This document shows, piece after piece, positions 8,651 through 17,082 of a stretch of DNA of 64,000 nucleotides. The translations under genes were made by a program, and so were the position numbers. The stretch is from Moorena sp. SIOASIH. Lineage in GTDB: Bacteria > Cyanobacteriota > Cyanobacteriia > Cyanobacteriales > Coleofasciculaceae. The notes under the pieces were generated by a model that worked only from the letters and a program-made list of their open reading frames with translations, did no database searches and was not told the DNA's origin. Location: NCBI RefSeq assembly GCF_010671925.1, contig NZ_JAAHIH010000010.1, positions 142,382-206,381 of the forward strand, read 5' to 3'. The number at the start of each line of letters is the position of its first letter. The first letter of the stretch is position 1.

Positions 8651-9057
8651 TAAAAGTAGCTCATTCTTGCCATGCTCAAGGCTATCTCTATGGTAGCTTG
8701 ATCACGCTTTAGGTATTGGTCACAACCATAAATTTTGAATCTTGAAATAAAACGTTACACAAACCAGCAGATTTTTACTATAGCGCTTTCTATCCTAATG
8801 AGGTACACAGGATTTTTACTTCTTGCCTCTTGCCTCTTGCCTCTTGCCTCCCCCTCCTGGGAGGGGTTAGGGGTGGGTCTAGCATGCCTCTTGCCTCTTG
8901 CCTCTTGCCTCCCCCTCCTGGGAGGGGTTAGGGGTGGGTGCCTCTTGCCTCTTGCCTATTCCCTGCTCCCTGCTCCCTGTTCCCTGCTCCCTGCTCCCTA
9001 CTTCCTAAAAAAATGTACCTCACCAAACTGAAAACCCCTAGACTAATCAATTGCTAG
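8651..9057. repeat. STRR block between xisH and nuclease gene
   Basis: A 407-bp non-coding spacer. Heptanucleotide arrays of CCTCTTG (from about 8818, again near 8887 and 8941) and CTGCTCC/CTGTTCC (8963-9000) alternate with two copies of a CCCCCTCCTGGGAGGGG block. The ORF running through it is a product of the repeats. Confidence 0.85.
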
Positions 9058-10581
9058 TTAATCCATGGGCAAGTCCCGCAGGAAGTAAAAGCGATCGCGT
9101 AGCGTGGCCATAAGCCAATCGCTTTTACTATCCCTGTCCTTGATTCGCCCCAAGTAGCCAGTTAAGGGAGAAGAAAGCTCAATCAATATTTCGTGTAGTT
9201 CTGGCTGGGTCAAGGACTGGGGTGGATTGGAGAAGTTATAGGCTCCATAGATCATCTCTACTCCCACCGTGTGATTATCTCTATCCTCAATCAGCTTTTT
9301 CACCAGCTGGACAATATGCGATCGCAATTTCAGTTTTTCAGAAATATGATTAATATATTTCTCAACTTCCTGATCAGCTTGACCAGGTATCAAGTAATCC
9401 TTCAGTATAATTAAGTCAACGGAATTGGGATACTGGCTTTGAAGTTTCACCAGCTTCTCAAGAGTGTCAGGATTAATAATTGCCATACCATGTACAATAG
9501 CTGCATCCATAAGTTGTTTAGTCGGCTCACCAGGGCCAATGATTAACTTAGCAGTTTCCTTAAGTAGTTCTTGATTGTTTAAACGTAACGTTCCTAAATT
9601 CAACAGTTGTACTGCCGTATCGTTAGGAATTTTTTTCCCAGCCTTGCACTCACCCACCAAGGGATAAGGTTTTGAGCAGAATAAATCTAAGCCACCAGCA
9701 CCACCTTTGTGATCATAGTCGATGGTAAATCCCAGAAACTTAAGGCTATCACGAACAATAATTTCAAAATCTGTTCCAGCTTGATAATTAGTTTTACCTT
9801 GATCCAGTTCTTTGCTGCGATTTCCTAATGCTGCTATGGTATTTATCCAAGCTAAATCTGGATTAGATGAGGTTAACTGCTTGTTGCTACTCCAGCCTAT
9901 AAATTTTTTGATCTCTTCGTCAAGGGCTTCAGCCGCTGGGTTAGTAATCGCCAGGTTAGCGATTTGACTCTGTAATTCTTCCAATTCCGGATACAGTGGC
10001 GGGAGTCGATTTTCTAGCTGGTGTCGCCGTTGGCAGAAAATGCGATCGCTTAATACTGGCCAATCGTCACTAACCCTAATATTATCACCTAAACTAACAA
10101 ACTTGCCAAGGGGCTGACTAGTATCATTTCTAGCTACTTCAAGCACTTTAGGCAACTGATAGACCCGCAAGTAAGCCAGGAAAATACCCTGTTGTTTCTC
10201 AAGTCTTCCTTGTAATCCTGCTGCTGTCCATACCGTTAACGGTGATAAGTTCTCCAAGGATTCAGTTTTCTTCAGGTGTTGGCAAAGTTCACACCTAGCC
10301 CAAGCCTTAATCAAAACAGTTTCCTTATCATTCACTGCCGCTAGACTTTTTTGGGCTATTTCTCTAAAACTAGAGCGATAATACTGCTCAAGAGACAGGG
10401 GATTACTGGATATATTATTATTTGATATATTATTTGATATATTAGACGGATATAGGACAAATTTTCGCCCTGGATTGATAAATAGCTGAGGGATAGCAGC
10501 AATCATTCGCCCTTGGATTAAGGCTTCGATATCTGGTGCCGGTAAAAGTAGGGCTATTGAAATTCTATCTTGCTGACTCAT
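9058..10581 (-). CDS. PD-(D/E)XK nuclease-like protein of a three-gene accessory set
   Basis: The protein has 507 residues. The N-terminal half (to about 170) is not recognised. A restriction-endonuclease-like core lies near residues 280-320: FEIIVRDSLKFLGF, then GGAGGLDLF and LVGECKAGKK, giving the D...ExK catalytic pattern. A conserved-looking Cys pair (CELCQHL) is present in the N-terminal part. The last 25 residues include SDWLMATLRDRF, which is encoded by a CGCGTAGCGTGGCC repeat copy (9084-9129), so the native C-terminus has been altered. It is the last gene of a set with the ATPase at 10889 and the protein at 12813. A DNA-cleaving defence role is inference. Confidence 0.7.
   Translation of the reverse strand: MSQQDRISIALLLPAPDIEALIQGRMIAAIPQLFINPGRKFVLYPSNISNNISNNNISSNPLSLEQYYRSSFREIAQKSLAAVNDKETVLIKAWARCELCQHLKKTESLENLSPLTVWTAAGLQGRLEKQQGIFLAYLRVYQLPKVLEVARNDTSQPLGKFVSLGDNIRVSDDWPVLSDRIFCQRRHQLENRLPPLYPELEELQSQIANLAITNPAAEALDEEIKKFIGWSSNKQLTSSNPDLAWINTIAALGNRSKELDQGKTNYQAGTDFEIIVRDSLKFLGFTIDYDHKGGAGGLDLFCSKPYPLVGECKAGKKIPNDTAVQLLNLGTLRLNNQELLKETAKLIIGPGEPTKQLMDAAIVHGMAIINPDTLEKLVKLQSQYPNSVDLIILKDYLIPGQADQEVEKYINHISEKLKLRSHIVQLVKKLIEDRDNHTVGVEMIYGAYNFSNPPQSLTQPELHEILIELSSPLTGYLGRIKDRDSKSDWLMATLRDRFYFLRDLPMD
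9084..9129. repeat. repeat insertion within the nuclease gene 3' end
   Basis: Inverted arms AGTAAAAGCGAT (9084-9095) and ATCGCTTTTACT (9118-9129) enclose CGCGTAGCGTGGCCATAAGC. The copy is translated in frame near the C-terminus of the 9058-10581 protein. Confidence 0.75.
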
Positions 10582-10888
10582 TATATGCCTGAATAATTAG
10601 TATATATCTAGATCAGTTACTATCAATCAATCTCATTCCTGCCTGGCATCGTCAACTTTGTAAGTCTTGTTAACTCTAGCAGTTAAAACTAAACCATCTA
10701 TAATAATCTGTGTAGGAACTGTGATAATTTTGTTTTCTTTTCCCTACTCCCTACTCCCTACTCCCTACTCTCTACTCCCTACTCCCTACTCCCTACTCCC
10801 TACTCCCTACTCCCTACTCCCTACTCCCTACTCCCTGTTCTCCGTTCCTTTTGCTATATAACTTCGTTGACTTAATCATCCTTTAACT
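10582..10888. repeat. CTACTCC heptanucleotide array between ATPase and nuclease genes
   Basis: This 307-bp spacer separates two genes of the putative island operon. From about 10740 to 10845 it is a near-perfect 7-bp tandem array (CTACTCC), about 15 copies. Such STRRs are common in filamentous cyanobacteria. Upstream, 10582-10735 is AT-rich with no feature seen. Confidence 0.85.
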
Positions 10889-12697
10889 TTACGCCTCTTC
10901 ATCCACTGCCTCTTCAGGAATTTCTCCCGATGGAGCACTCAAAATTTCTCGCAGTAATCGGTTATCTATAGCTAGCTTTGTGTTAGAGATAAAATCTTTA
11001 ATCTGGTCTTCACTCAACTCATAGTCTTCACGACTGTCATAAACAGCGCGAATCGCAATTAAGGGCTTAACCTCCTCTGTTTTCAACGCTACCGATTTTC
11101 CTCCTTGAGCCTTAAGGTTCTTCAAATACTCTTGAGCCTTCTTGGCATTTGGACTTATCGGTTTAGAGCGGACTAAACAACCACGGGTGAGATCATATTT
11201 TTTATAATCCCTAAGATGAGATAACCCAGTCGTTACCCTGTTTCCAAAAGAGGCTTGGATCACTGCTAGTCCGATTTTGACCGTATTACCTTCTTGTTTA
11301 CCAACTATCTTGACGCCGAGGTATTTATTTTTTGGTTTAACGGGAGCTTCAATTTTTTCGATTGTGACTCCTGCCACTATCTGTCCTATGAGTTGGTTGA
11401 GGCCAAACTTAATAGCGTTAGTGAGCTGAGAGTCATCGTCCATGTACTCTTCATTGTCTATATTGTCAATATTTTTGATCTCGTTATTATAAGCAGAGCT
11501 AACGGGATTTATAGTAGGTCTATGGGATGAAACTTGCTGACCATTAGGTAATCCCCAGTTAGTTTGACACCATTTAAGAACATCTCTTGCTGTTGGTCGT
11601 TGTTTCCCTAATTCTTTCAGTGTTTCTTCGCTAAAGGGATAAACCGGCTGGGGAGGAGTTAGTTTATTGTCAGCATAAAACCCTTTTAACCGTAGGTAAA
11701 CTAGAGCAATTATCTGATCAGAATTTAGAGGCTTTAATTCAACTTCTCGCTCCCCAATTCTGTCAACAACTGCATCATTTAACTCTAATGCTCTAATTTG
11801 ATGTGTCCAAGTTTCAGGAAACATAGCCGTCAGCAGCACCCCCCGTTTAAGGCTATTGTATAAATCTGTTGCTAAGCTGGCAATAACTTGTGCTCTGCTA
11901 AACCCTGCATCATCACATTCTGTACCATCTAATTGATCAAAACATACTACCAAGGGATTGTAATCACTAATTAGGTCTAAAATCTGACAAGTTATATCGA
12001 AATGATCTTTGTCATCTTCCGAATCGTTAGGTAACTCCATTTCGTCAGCTTTTTTCTGGGCTAAACTTTTCCCAGAAAGCCAGTTAATAGCATAAATAGC
12101 ATGCTGGTTTGATAATGTCCAGAAAATACCTTTGATCAGATAGGGATTGTCGATGTCGGTCTTGATTTCAAGAACTTTATCAGTCAGTTGTTCAATTAGC
12201 CTGGGATTCTTAGCCAAGGCATTGGGAAATACATTGACTAACTGCTCAGATGTGTAATTTTTTTGCATCGCCTCATTGGCTAAAGCAGTTCCTAACTCTT
12301 GCCACTGAGTCACCCCCTGGCTACCCACCTCCTTAAGACTTAATGCCAGGGTTTTCAAAAATTCTGGCTTGATCCGATTAAGGTCATTGTAATCGGTCAT
12401 GTAGACAAACCAAGCACTGCCATCAGCTTGAAGTTGATGGCGAACCCTACTGAGCAAATGAGTTTTGCCTAACCCTTTGTTAGCCTTGATGGTAATGCCA
12501 ATCACCTGACGCTGCCCGCTACGAACTTCTTCAATTGCCTTAAAAACAGCATCGTAAGCATGAGCATTGATAGAAGTAACGTGAGGTAATTCTTTTTTCC
12601 ATACATTTTGCTTCTTGACAACTGGCTCTTTGTTAAAAGGGTTTTGATTTTTTATGGCATTGTGGAGTTGTTCAAGGGGAGATGAACTATTAGTCAT
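10889..12697 (-). CDS. P-loop ATPase of a three-gene accessory set
   Basis: This 602-residue AAA+/STAND-like ATPase has a Walker A at residues 71-80 (KANKGLGKTH) and a Walker B near 250 (PLVVCFDQLDG). A likely sensor/arginine region follows (SLKRGVLLTAMFPETWTHQI), then a helical lid ending in a winged-helix-like segment (RPTARDVLKWCQ). The C-terminal 170 residues form a separate domain I cannot name (KYLGVKIVGKQEGNTVKIGLAVIQ, then DLTRGCLVRSKPI). The ATG at 12697 overlaps the stop of an 11-codon leader ORF made by a tandem duplication of the gene's own first codons. It lies between the 12813 protein and the PD-(D/E)XK protein. NTP-dependent control of the neighbouring nuclease is plausible inference. 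Confidence 0.7.
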   Translation of the reverse strand: MTNSSSPLEQLHNAIKNQNPFNKEPVVKKQNVWKKELPHVTSINAHAYDAVFKAIEEVRSGQRQVIGITIKANKGLGKTHLLSRVRHQLQADGSAWFVYMTDYNDLNRIKPEFLKTLALSLKEVGSQGVTQWQELGTALANEAMQKNYTSEQLVNVFPNALAKNPRLIEQLTDKVLEIKTDIDNPYLIKGIFWTLSNQHAIYAINWLSGKSLAQKKADEMELPNDSEDDKDHFDITCQILDLISDYNPLVVCFDQLDGTECDDAGFSRAQVIASLATDLYNSLKRGVLLTAMFPETWTHQIRALELNDAVVDRIGEREVELKPLNSDQIIALVYLRLKGFYADNKLTPPQPVYPFSEETLKELGKQRPTARDVLKWCQTNWGLPNGQQVSSHRPTINPVSSAYNNEIKNIDNIDNEEYMDDDSQLTNAIKFGLNQLIGQIVAGVTIEKIEAPVKPKNKYLGVKIVGKQEGNTVKIGLAVIQASFGNRVTTGLSHLRDYKKYDLTRGCLVRSKPISPNAKKAQEYLKNLKAQGGKSVALKTEEVKPLIAIRAVYDSREDYELSEDQIKDFISNTKLAIDNRLLREILSAPSGEIPEEAVDEEA

Positions 12698-12746
12698 GGT
12701 TGTTCAAGGGGAGATGAACTGTTAGTCATGATCAACTGTTAGTCAT
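12667..12746 (-). repeat. tandem duplication of the ATPase gene start, creating a leader ORF
   Basis: A 31-bp unit covering the first ten codons (12667-12697) is repeated directly upstream (12699-12729) with one base change. A third, partial copy lies at 12734-12746. The upstream copy encodes MTNSSSPLEQP and stops at TGA, overlapping the true ATG as ATGA, an arrangement suited to translational coupling. Confidence 0.85.
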
Positions 12747-12812
12747 TTTGGTGTGAGGAAACGCTACAAACAGTCAACAGAGATTTATTACAATAACCAG
12801 GCCAGCCTAGGA

Positions 12813-13568
12813 TTATAGCCGCTTAGCATAGCAGCGTAATCCACTCACTTCTGTTGTGATAGAATCTTCGATTTGGGATGGATCGCTATCCGGTAAGCTA
12901 CCGCCTTGGAGTTGTAAAATATCCTTAGCCTGCATCTCTAACAACCACTCATTAAACTGGGAACGACTGACACTATCCCCAATTTCCCGTCTAATCCGAT
13001 AAATCGGTACAAGGTCATCAAGGTTATAGTCCTGATTTAGCTTGTCGTAGACCTCCAAGACCACCGACTCAAAGGTTTCATAAGAAGCGATCGCATTTTC
13101 CCCAGTTTTCCCAGCATCAGCGCCTGCGTCAACGACCTTAGCCACTGAGCTTCTCTCTCTAATCCAATTTAGAACAGCCTTGACATCCTTGGCTCTGACC
13201 AGACTACCATCAAACTCAAAATCAGCGCTTTTGATGCCAGCGTCTAGCACTTCCAAGCCTTGCTCTGTCAAAAACACATACTCGATTCGGGCTTTTTTTG
13301 TTTTCTTGATCGTCCCGTCTGTTTCCAATTTTTTAAAGATGTCAGTATAATCACCAGACCTCTCATTATTCAGTTTCACTGTATCACTTAAGTCTTTTCT
13401 TTTCACCTCCTGCTTTGAGCCCCCTAGATCCCACAAGTGTAGCAGCAGACGAGTTGTAGCTTGGGCTGGGGTTCCTCGTAACCCTTTCTTATTTTCTTTC
13501 TTATTTTCTGGTTCAGGGTTTGTGGACATTTCCGTTTGTTCTGTTTGTTCTACTGTTGACATTTCCAT
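12813..13568 (-). CDS. uncharacterised basic/helical protein, first gene of the accessory set
   Basis: The protein has 251 residues from the ATG at 13568; a TTG at 13649 would add 27. The N-terminus is low-complexity and charged (NKKENKKG). Residues about 35-130 look like a winged-helix domain (ATTRLLLHLWDLGGSK, KRKDLSDTV, then DIFKKLETDGTIKK and YVFLTEQGLEVL). A second helical part follows (YRIRREIGDSVSRSQFNEWLLEMQAKDILQLQGG), also wHTH-like. It could be the DNA-binding or regulatory component. It lies 115 bp upstream of the ATPase on the same strand. No family name can be given. Confidence 0.6.
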   Translation of the reverse strand: MEMSTVEQTEQTEMSTNPEPENKKENKKGLRGTPAQATTRLLLHLWDLGGSKQEVKRKDLSDTVKLNNERSGDYTDIFKKLETDGTIKKTKKARIEYVFLTEQGLEVLDAGIKSADFEFDGSLVRAKDVKAVLNWIRERSSVAKVVDAGADAGKTGENAIASYETFESVVLEVYDKLNQDYNLDDLVPIYRIRREIGDSVSRSQFNEWLLEMQAKDILQLQGGSLPDSDPSQIEDSITTEVSGLRCYAKRL

Positions 13569-14058
13569 TTGTTCTAGGTATTTTGTTCCAGTATTTACGT
13601 AGATCAGATTATGGCTTGTCACCTCTCTATCCAGTGATAGCCTAACCAATAGTATGATGCCAATTCGGCACGATTGAGTCAGAAGCCATAAATTTTTATG
13701 GCTAGCCTAGCCTCAGGCCAGCCAAATTAAGCGTCTGCCTTTGTATAGCCCTAAAATTGCATTTTGAGGGCTATGAGTCATAGCTAAGTCAATCACAATT
13801 CCCCATGGGATTGCCCCTTGGGGTACTGCGAAAAGCGAAATCGTACTCACTTGCCTCTAGGATCAGAATTTCCAAACTATCCAGTCTTTCCCCCCAGAAA
13901 GCGATCGCATTTACTGGGAAAATCTCCAATTCTGCTAGCTTGAGTAGAGCAAGGTAGTCGAGTCTCGATATTATATCACTTCTGTTCAGTCCTAGGTTAC
14001 TTTCAACTATTATTTCTGTGCCCCCTCTGGTTCCTCTGCTCCCTCTGTGCTGATCGGA
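13569..14058. other. intergenic region with two hairpins
   Basis: This region holds the upstream DNA of the accessory set. One hairpin is AGCCATAAA-TT-TTTATGGCT (13684-13703). A second runs 13745-13774 with arms ATAGCCCT/AGGGCTAT plus AAAAT/ATTTT around a TGC loop. A GCGATCGC palindrome lies near 13902. No gene is visible; the hairpins could be terminators of the convergent or upstream transcripts. Confidence 0.5.
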
Positions 14059-14580
14059 TCACACTTCTCTAATTAAATAGGTTTGAGCCAAATCAGCTGG
14101 ACTCATGGACTCATACGGTTCAAAAGGCTGATGAATCCAAGGATTATCTGGCAAATAATCCACATAGTAATCAGGAGCAATCCCAGAACAGGCTTTATAC
14201 CAGATTACAGCAGTACGAATCTCCTCAATTTCTGTACCATAATGACTATAAAGCCATTTAATCCCCTCTCGTAGACTAATACCAGAATCCACTAAATCAT
14301 CCACCAACAGGATCCGAGTACCTAATTTTGCCGTCGTCATCGCCAGGTGGCTCGAAAACGTAATCGGTTCTCGGATCCGATTGTCTGGTCCGGTATAGGA
14401 AGCAGCAGACAGAATCCCTAAGGGCTGATTGTAAATGCGGCAGAGGAGATCACCAACCCGTAATCCTCCCTTAGCAATACAGACAATTTGGTTGAAATCC
14501 CAATCGGCTTGATAGACTTTGACAGCTAGCCGTTCGATTTTTTCATAGTACTCTGACCAGGAGACGTAAAGTTCTGACAT
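14059..14580 (-). CDS. phosphoribosyltransferase
   Basis: The protein has 173 residues. The PRPP-binding signature is clear (RILLVDDLVDSGISL, about residues 92-106), preceded by the pyrophosphate-loop region (CIAKGGLRVGDLLCR). The fold and length fit xanthine/hypoxanthine-guanine phosphoribosyltransferases, which salvage purine bases to nucleotides in the cytosol. The exact base cannot be told. The C-terminal tail (PWIHQPFEPYES) resembles the cyanobacterial subgroup. ATG start at 14580. It is divergent from the transporter at 14800 across a 219-bp spacer. Confidence 0.88.
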   Translation of the reverse strand: MSELYVSWSEYYEKIERLAVKVYQADWDFNQIVCIAKGGLRVGDLLCRIYNQPLGILSAASYTGPDNRIREPITFSSHLAMTTAKLGTRILLVDDLVDSGISLREGIKWLYSHYGTEIEEIRTAVIWYKACSGIAPDYYVDYLPDNPWIHQPFEPYESMSPADLAQTYLIREV

Positions 14581-14669
14581 AGTTCGCGCAATTGATATTG
14601 GTTAGGTATTGGTCAGGGAATCGACCATTAGCAAAAGTCGAAAACTATTCGACCATTACCAGCCGTTGT

Positions 14670-14692
14670 TCCGAATTTCCCAAGTTCGGAAT
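14670..14692. promoter_or_regulatory. inverted repeat in a divergent promoter region
   Basis: TTCCGAA (14670-14676) and TTCGGAA (14686-14692) form a 7-bp inverted repeat with a 9-nt spacer between the divergent phosphoribosyltransferase and transporter genes. It could be an operator for either; no regulator can be named. Confidence 0.35.
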
Positions 14693-14799
14693 TTCCCTAC
14701 TTATACAAGAAGTCTAATGTTAGAAATGGCTTATGAGTGATTCGTTTTGCTAAAAAAATCCCGATCACCACATTGCCTAGCTAAATTATCTTATCGGTT

Positions 14800-16500
14800 A
14801 TGACTGATGTTTCTAGTTCTGATGCCAGTAATCCTGCCCAAGTCTCCGGTGGACTCGAAAAGCTTAACTTTACCACCAAACTAGCTTATGGTGCTGGAGA
14901 TATGGGTCCAGCCATGACCGCCAATCTCTTAGTCTTTTACCTCCTGCCATTTTTAACCAATGTGGCTGGTTTACCAGCCGGTTTGGCAGGGAGCATTCTG
15001 ATGATTGGCAAAGTTTCCGATGCCATCAATGATCCCATGGTTGGGATTATGAGCGATCGCACTCGTTCTAGTTGGGGGCGTCGCATTCCCTGGATGCTCT
15101 TTGGGGCAATTCCGTTTGGTGTTCTGTTTTTCTTACAGTGGATTGTCCCCCACTTCAGTAATAACAATACCATTAATAACTGGTTGCTGTTTAGCTACTA
15201 CCTTCTGATTGCTATTCTGTTCAACATTGCCTACACTGCAGTTAACCTACCCTACACCGCCCTAACCCCAGAACTCACCCAAGACTACAACGAACGCACT
15301 AGCCTCAACAGCTTTCGCTTTACCTTTTCCATCGGTGGCAGCATCCTAACCTTAGTTCTAGGGGGATTAATTTTTAGTGCCTATGCCGGTGATAGTGGTC
15401 AGCAATATCTAGTGCTAGGGTTAGTCACCACCTTGCTGGCGGTGGTGCCGATATTGTGGTGTGTGCTGCGCATCCAAGAACGAGGTGCACAGCCTATATT
15501 GGGAACTCAGCAGAAAAAGACTGTAGGAACTCTGCTCACCCTAATTGGACCCCTATCATTTTTCTATGGCATTGCCCGGATTATCCCAGTGACTGCCCAA
15601 TTATTGGGTGCCACTAGCAACCCTGATATCACTGGTATCTTTCTCAGTCTTCTTGGTTTACTAATTACCGTCTTTGGTATAACTCTGATATTTTCTACCC
15701 CAGAACCCCACCTGAAAGATAGCTCTGCTTTCACAGAGCGCTCTGAAGCTGACACTTCAGCCTCCTTATCTTTTTTTGAGCAACTGCGGATTGTATTCAG
15801 TAACCAGCCTTTTCTATATGTGATTGGCATTTACCTGTGTTCCTGGTTAGGTGTCCAGTTAATCGGTTCTATCCTGCTTTACTTCGTAGTCAATTGGATG
15901 GGATTGCCCGAGTCTACCTTTCCCTTAGTCGCCCTTGCGGTTCAAGGTACTGCCTTATTAATGCTGTTTTTCTGGAAGATGGTCAGTGAGCGATTGGGCA
16001 AAAAAACCGCTTACTTTATGGGCACTAGTATCTGGGTTATCGCTCAAGTTGGTCTATTTTTGCTACAACCTGGTCAAGTGGCCTTAATGTACTGTTTAGC
16101 TGTTATGGCTGGTTTTGGGGTTTCTGTGGCTTATCTGATCCCCTGGTCGATGGTGCCCGATGTGATTGAACTTGATGAATTGACCACAGGTCAGCGTCGG
16201 GAAGGGATATTTTATGGCTTCATGGTTTTGCTGCAAAAACTTGGTTTAGCCCTAGGACTGTTTTTAGTCGGTATTGTCCTAGAGTGGTCAGGATTCATCT
16301 CATCTACTGCTGGGCAACCAGTCCCCACCCAACCTGATTCGGCACTGCTAGCCATCCGTATCGCTATTGGACCATTGCCAACCCTATTCTTGATTGGTGG
16401 TATAGTACTGGCTTACTTCTATCCCATCACCAAGGAATTTCATGCCCAAATTCTCTTGCAGCTACGAGAGCGTGATCAAGCTACTAGGCAAGGGGAATAG
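14800..16500 (+). CDS. GPH-type (MFS) sugar:cation symporter
   Basis: This 566-residue inner-membrane transporter has about 12 hydrophobic segments. The glycoside-pentoside-hexuronide:cation symporter signature is strong: KLAYGAGDMGPAM near the N-terminus and DAINDPMVGIMSDRTRSSWG after the second helix. The second half has WSMVPDVIELDELTTGQRREGIFYG, also characteristic. The family imports sugars or related solutes with Na+ or H+; the substrate cannot be read from sequence. A large central loop (about 300-330) is longer than usual. ATG at 14800. It appears monocistronic. Confidence 0.88.
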   Translation: MTDVSSSDASNPAQVSGGLEKLNFTTKLAYGAGDMGPAMTANLLVFYLLPFLTNVAGLPAGLAGSILMIGKVSDAINDPMVGIMSDRTRSSWGRRIPWMLFGAIPFGVLFFLQWIVPHFSNNNTINNWLLFSYYLLIAILFNIAYTAVNLPYTALTPELTQDYNERTSLNSFRFTFSIGGSILTLVLGGLIFSAYAGDSGQQYLVLGLVTTLLAVVPILWCVLRIQERGAQPILGTQQKKTVGTLLTLIGPLSFFYGIARIIPVTAQLLGATSNPDITGIFLSLLGLLITVFGITLIFSTPEPHLKDSSAFTERSEADTSASLSFFEQLRIVFSNQPFLYVIGIYLCSWLGVQLIGSILLYFVVNWMGLPESTFPLVALAVQGTALLMLFFWKMVSERLGKKTAYFMGTSIWVIAQVGLFLLQPGQVALMYCLAVMAGFGVSVAYLIPWSMVPDVIELDELTTGQRREGIFYGFMVLLQKLGLALGLFLVGIVLEWSGFISSTAGQPVPTQPDSALLAIRIAIGPLPTLFLIGGIVLAYFYPITKEFHAQILLQLRERDQATRQGE

Positions 16501-16668
16501 GAATTGATCGGTTCTGTTGAAGATCTAGTTTGACTCAGGAGTAGTTTTCTAAAAATAGGAATGGGTCAGCCTGGGGTTAATTTGCCAATCAATGGCAATC
16601 AATGATCAAAAAGGTAGATGCGTTATAGCTTGAGTCGTAGCAATTACGATCACCAGCTTGGCTTGAGT

Positions 16669-16923
16669 TTAAGACGCCTGCCATTCCAATTCAGGCAGAC
16701 TCTCCCAGGCTTGGACAACCAGGTCATTGAGTAATACTCTTTGTGAGTGATCAAGCCAATCGTCTTCTGCTAAGACTTCGGCAGTTAAATCGTCAAGGGA
16801 CTGTCCCTCTTGACGAGCAATGTGAATGACACCAGCAATCGCCACTACCACCAGTTCTTCATCAACCGGTTGTTGACGTAGGGCGACTATTTCTTGTGGA
16901 CTGGCTGGAATGGGATAATTCAT
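16669..16923 (-). CDS. small conserved-looking hypothetical protein
   Basis: The protein has 84 residues from the ATG at 16923 (MNYPIPASPQEI); a TTG nine nt upstream is in frame but less likely. It is acidic and helical, with SLDDLTAEVLAEDDWLDHSQRVLLNDLVVQAW. There is no signal peptide, cysteine motif or membrane segment. I do not recognise the family. It is flanked by the symporter (convergent) and a divergent CruA/CruP-like gene. Codon pattern and clean ends support a real gene, but the function is unknown. Confidence 0.6.
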   Translation of the reverse strand: MNYPIPASPQEIVALRQQPVDEELVVVAIAGVIHIARQEGQSLDDLTAEVLAEDDWLDHSQRVLLNDLVVQAWESLPELEWQAS

Positions 16924-17082
16924 ACCTAACAAACAAGGGCACCCTTGACTATAACTAAACTGAAATCAATGTAAAGTATTTTTACGAATATTAAACAAGT
17001 CGATACTTGGAAGCTTAGCGTATTTTCAGCACTGATTACCTCCGTCTCTCCTCTTAATGACATTTGTGATCACATAACCCCT

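Noticed and set aside
8735..9031. 98-codon plus-strand ORF
   Set aside because: Runs through CCTCTTG and CTGCTCC heptamer arrays; an open frame is expected from the repeat.
10667..10861. 64-codon ORF
   Set aside because: Encoded by a CTACTCC array.
14059..16500. Phosphoribosyltransferase and symporter as part of the defence-like set
   Set aside because: The phosphoribosyltransferase is on the same strand but about 490 bp away behind hairpins, and the symporter is divergent; both are ordinary families.
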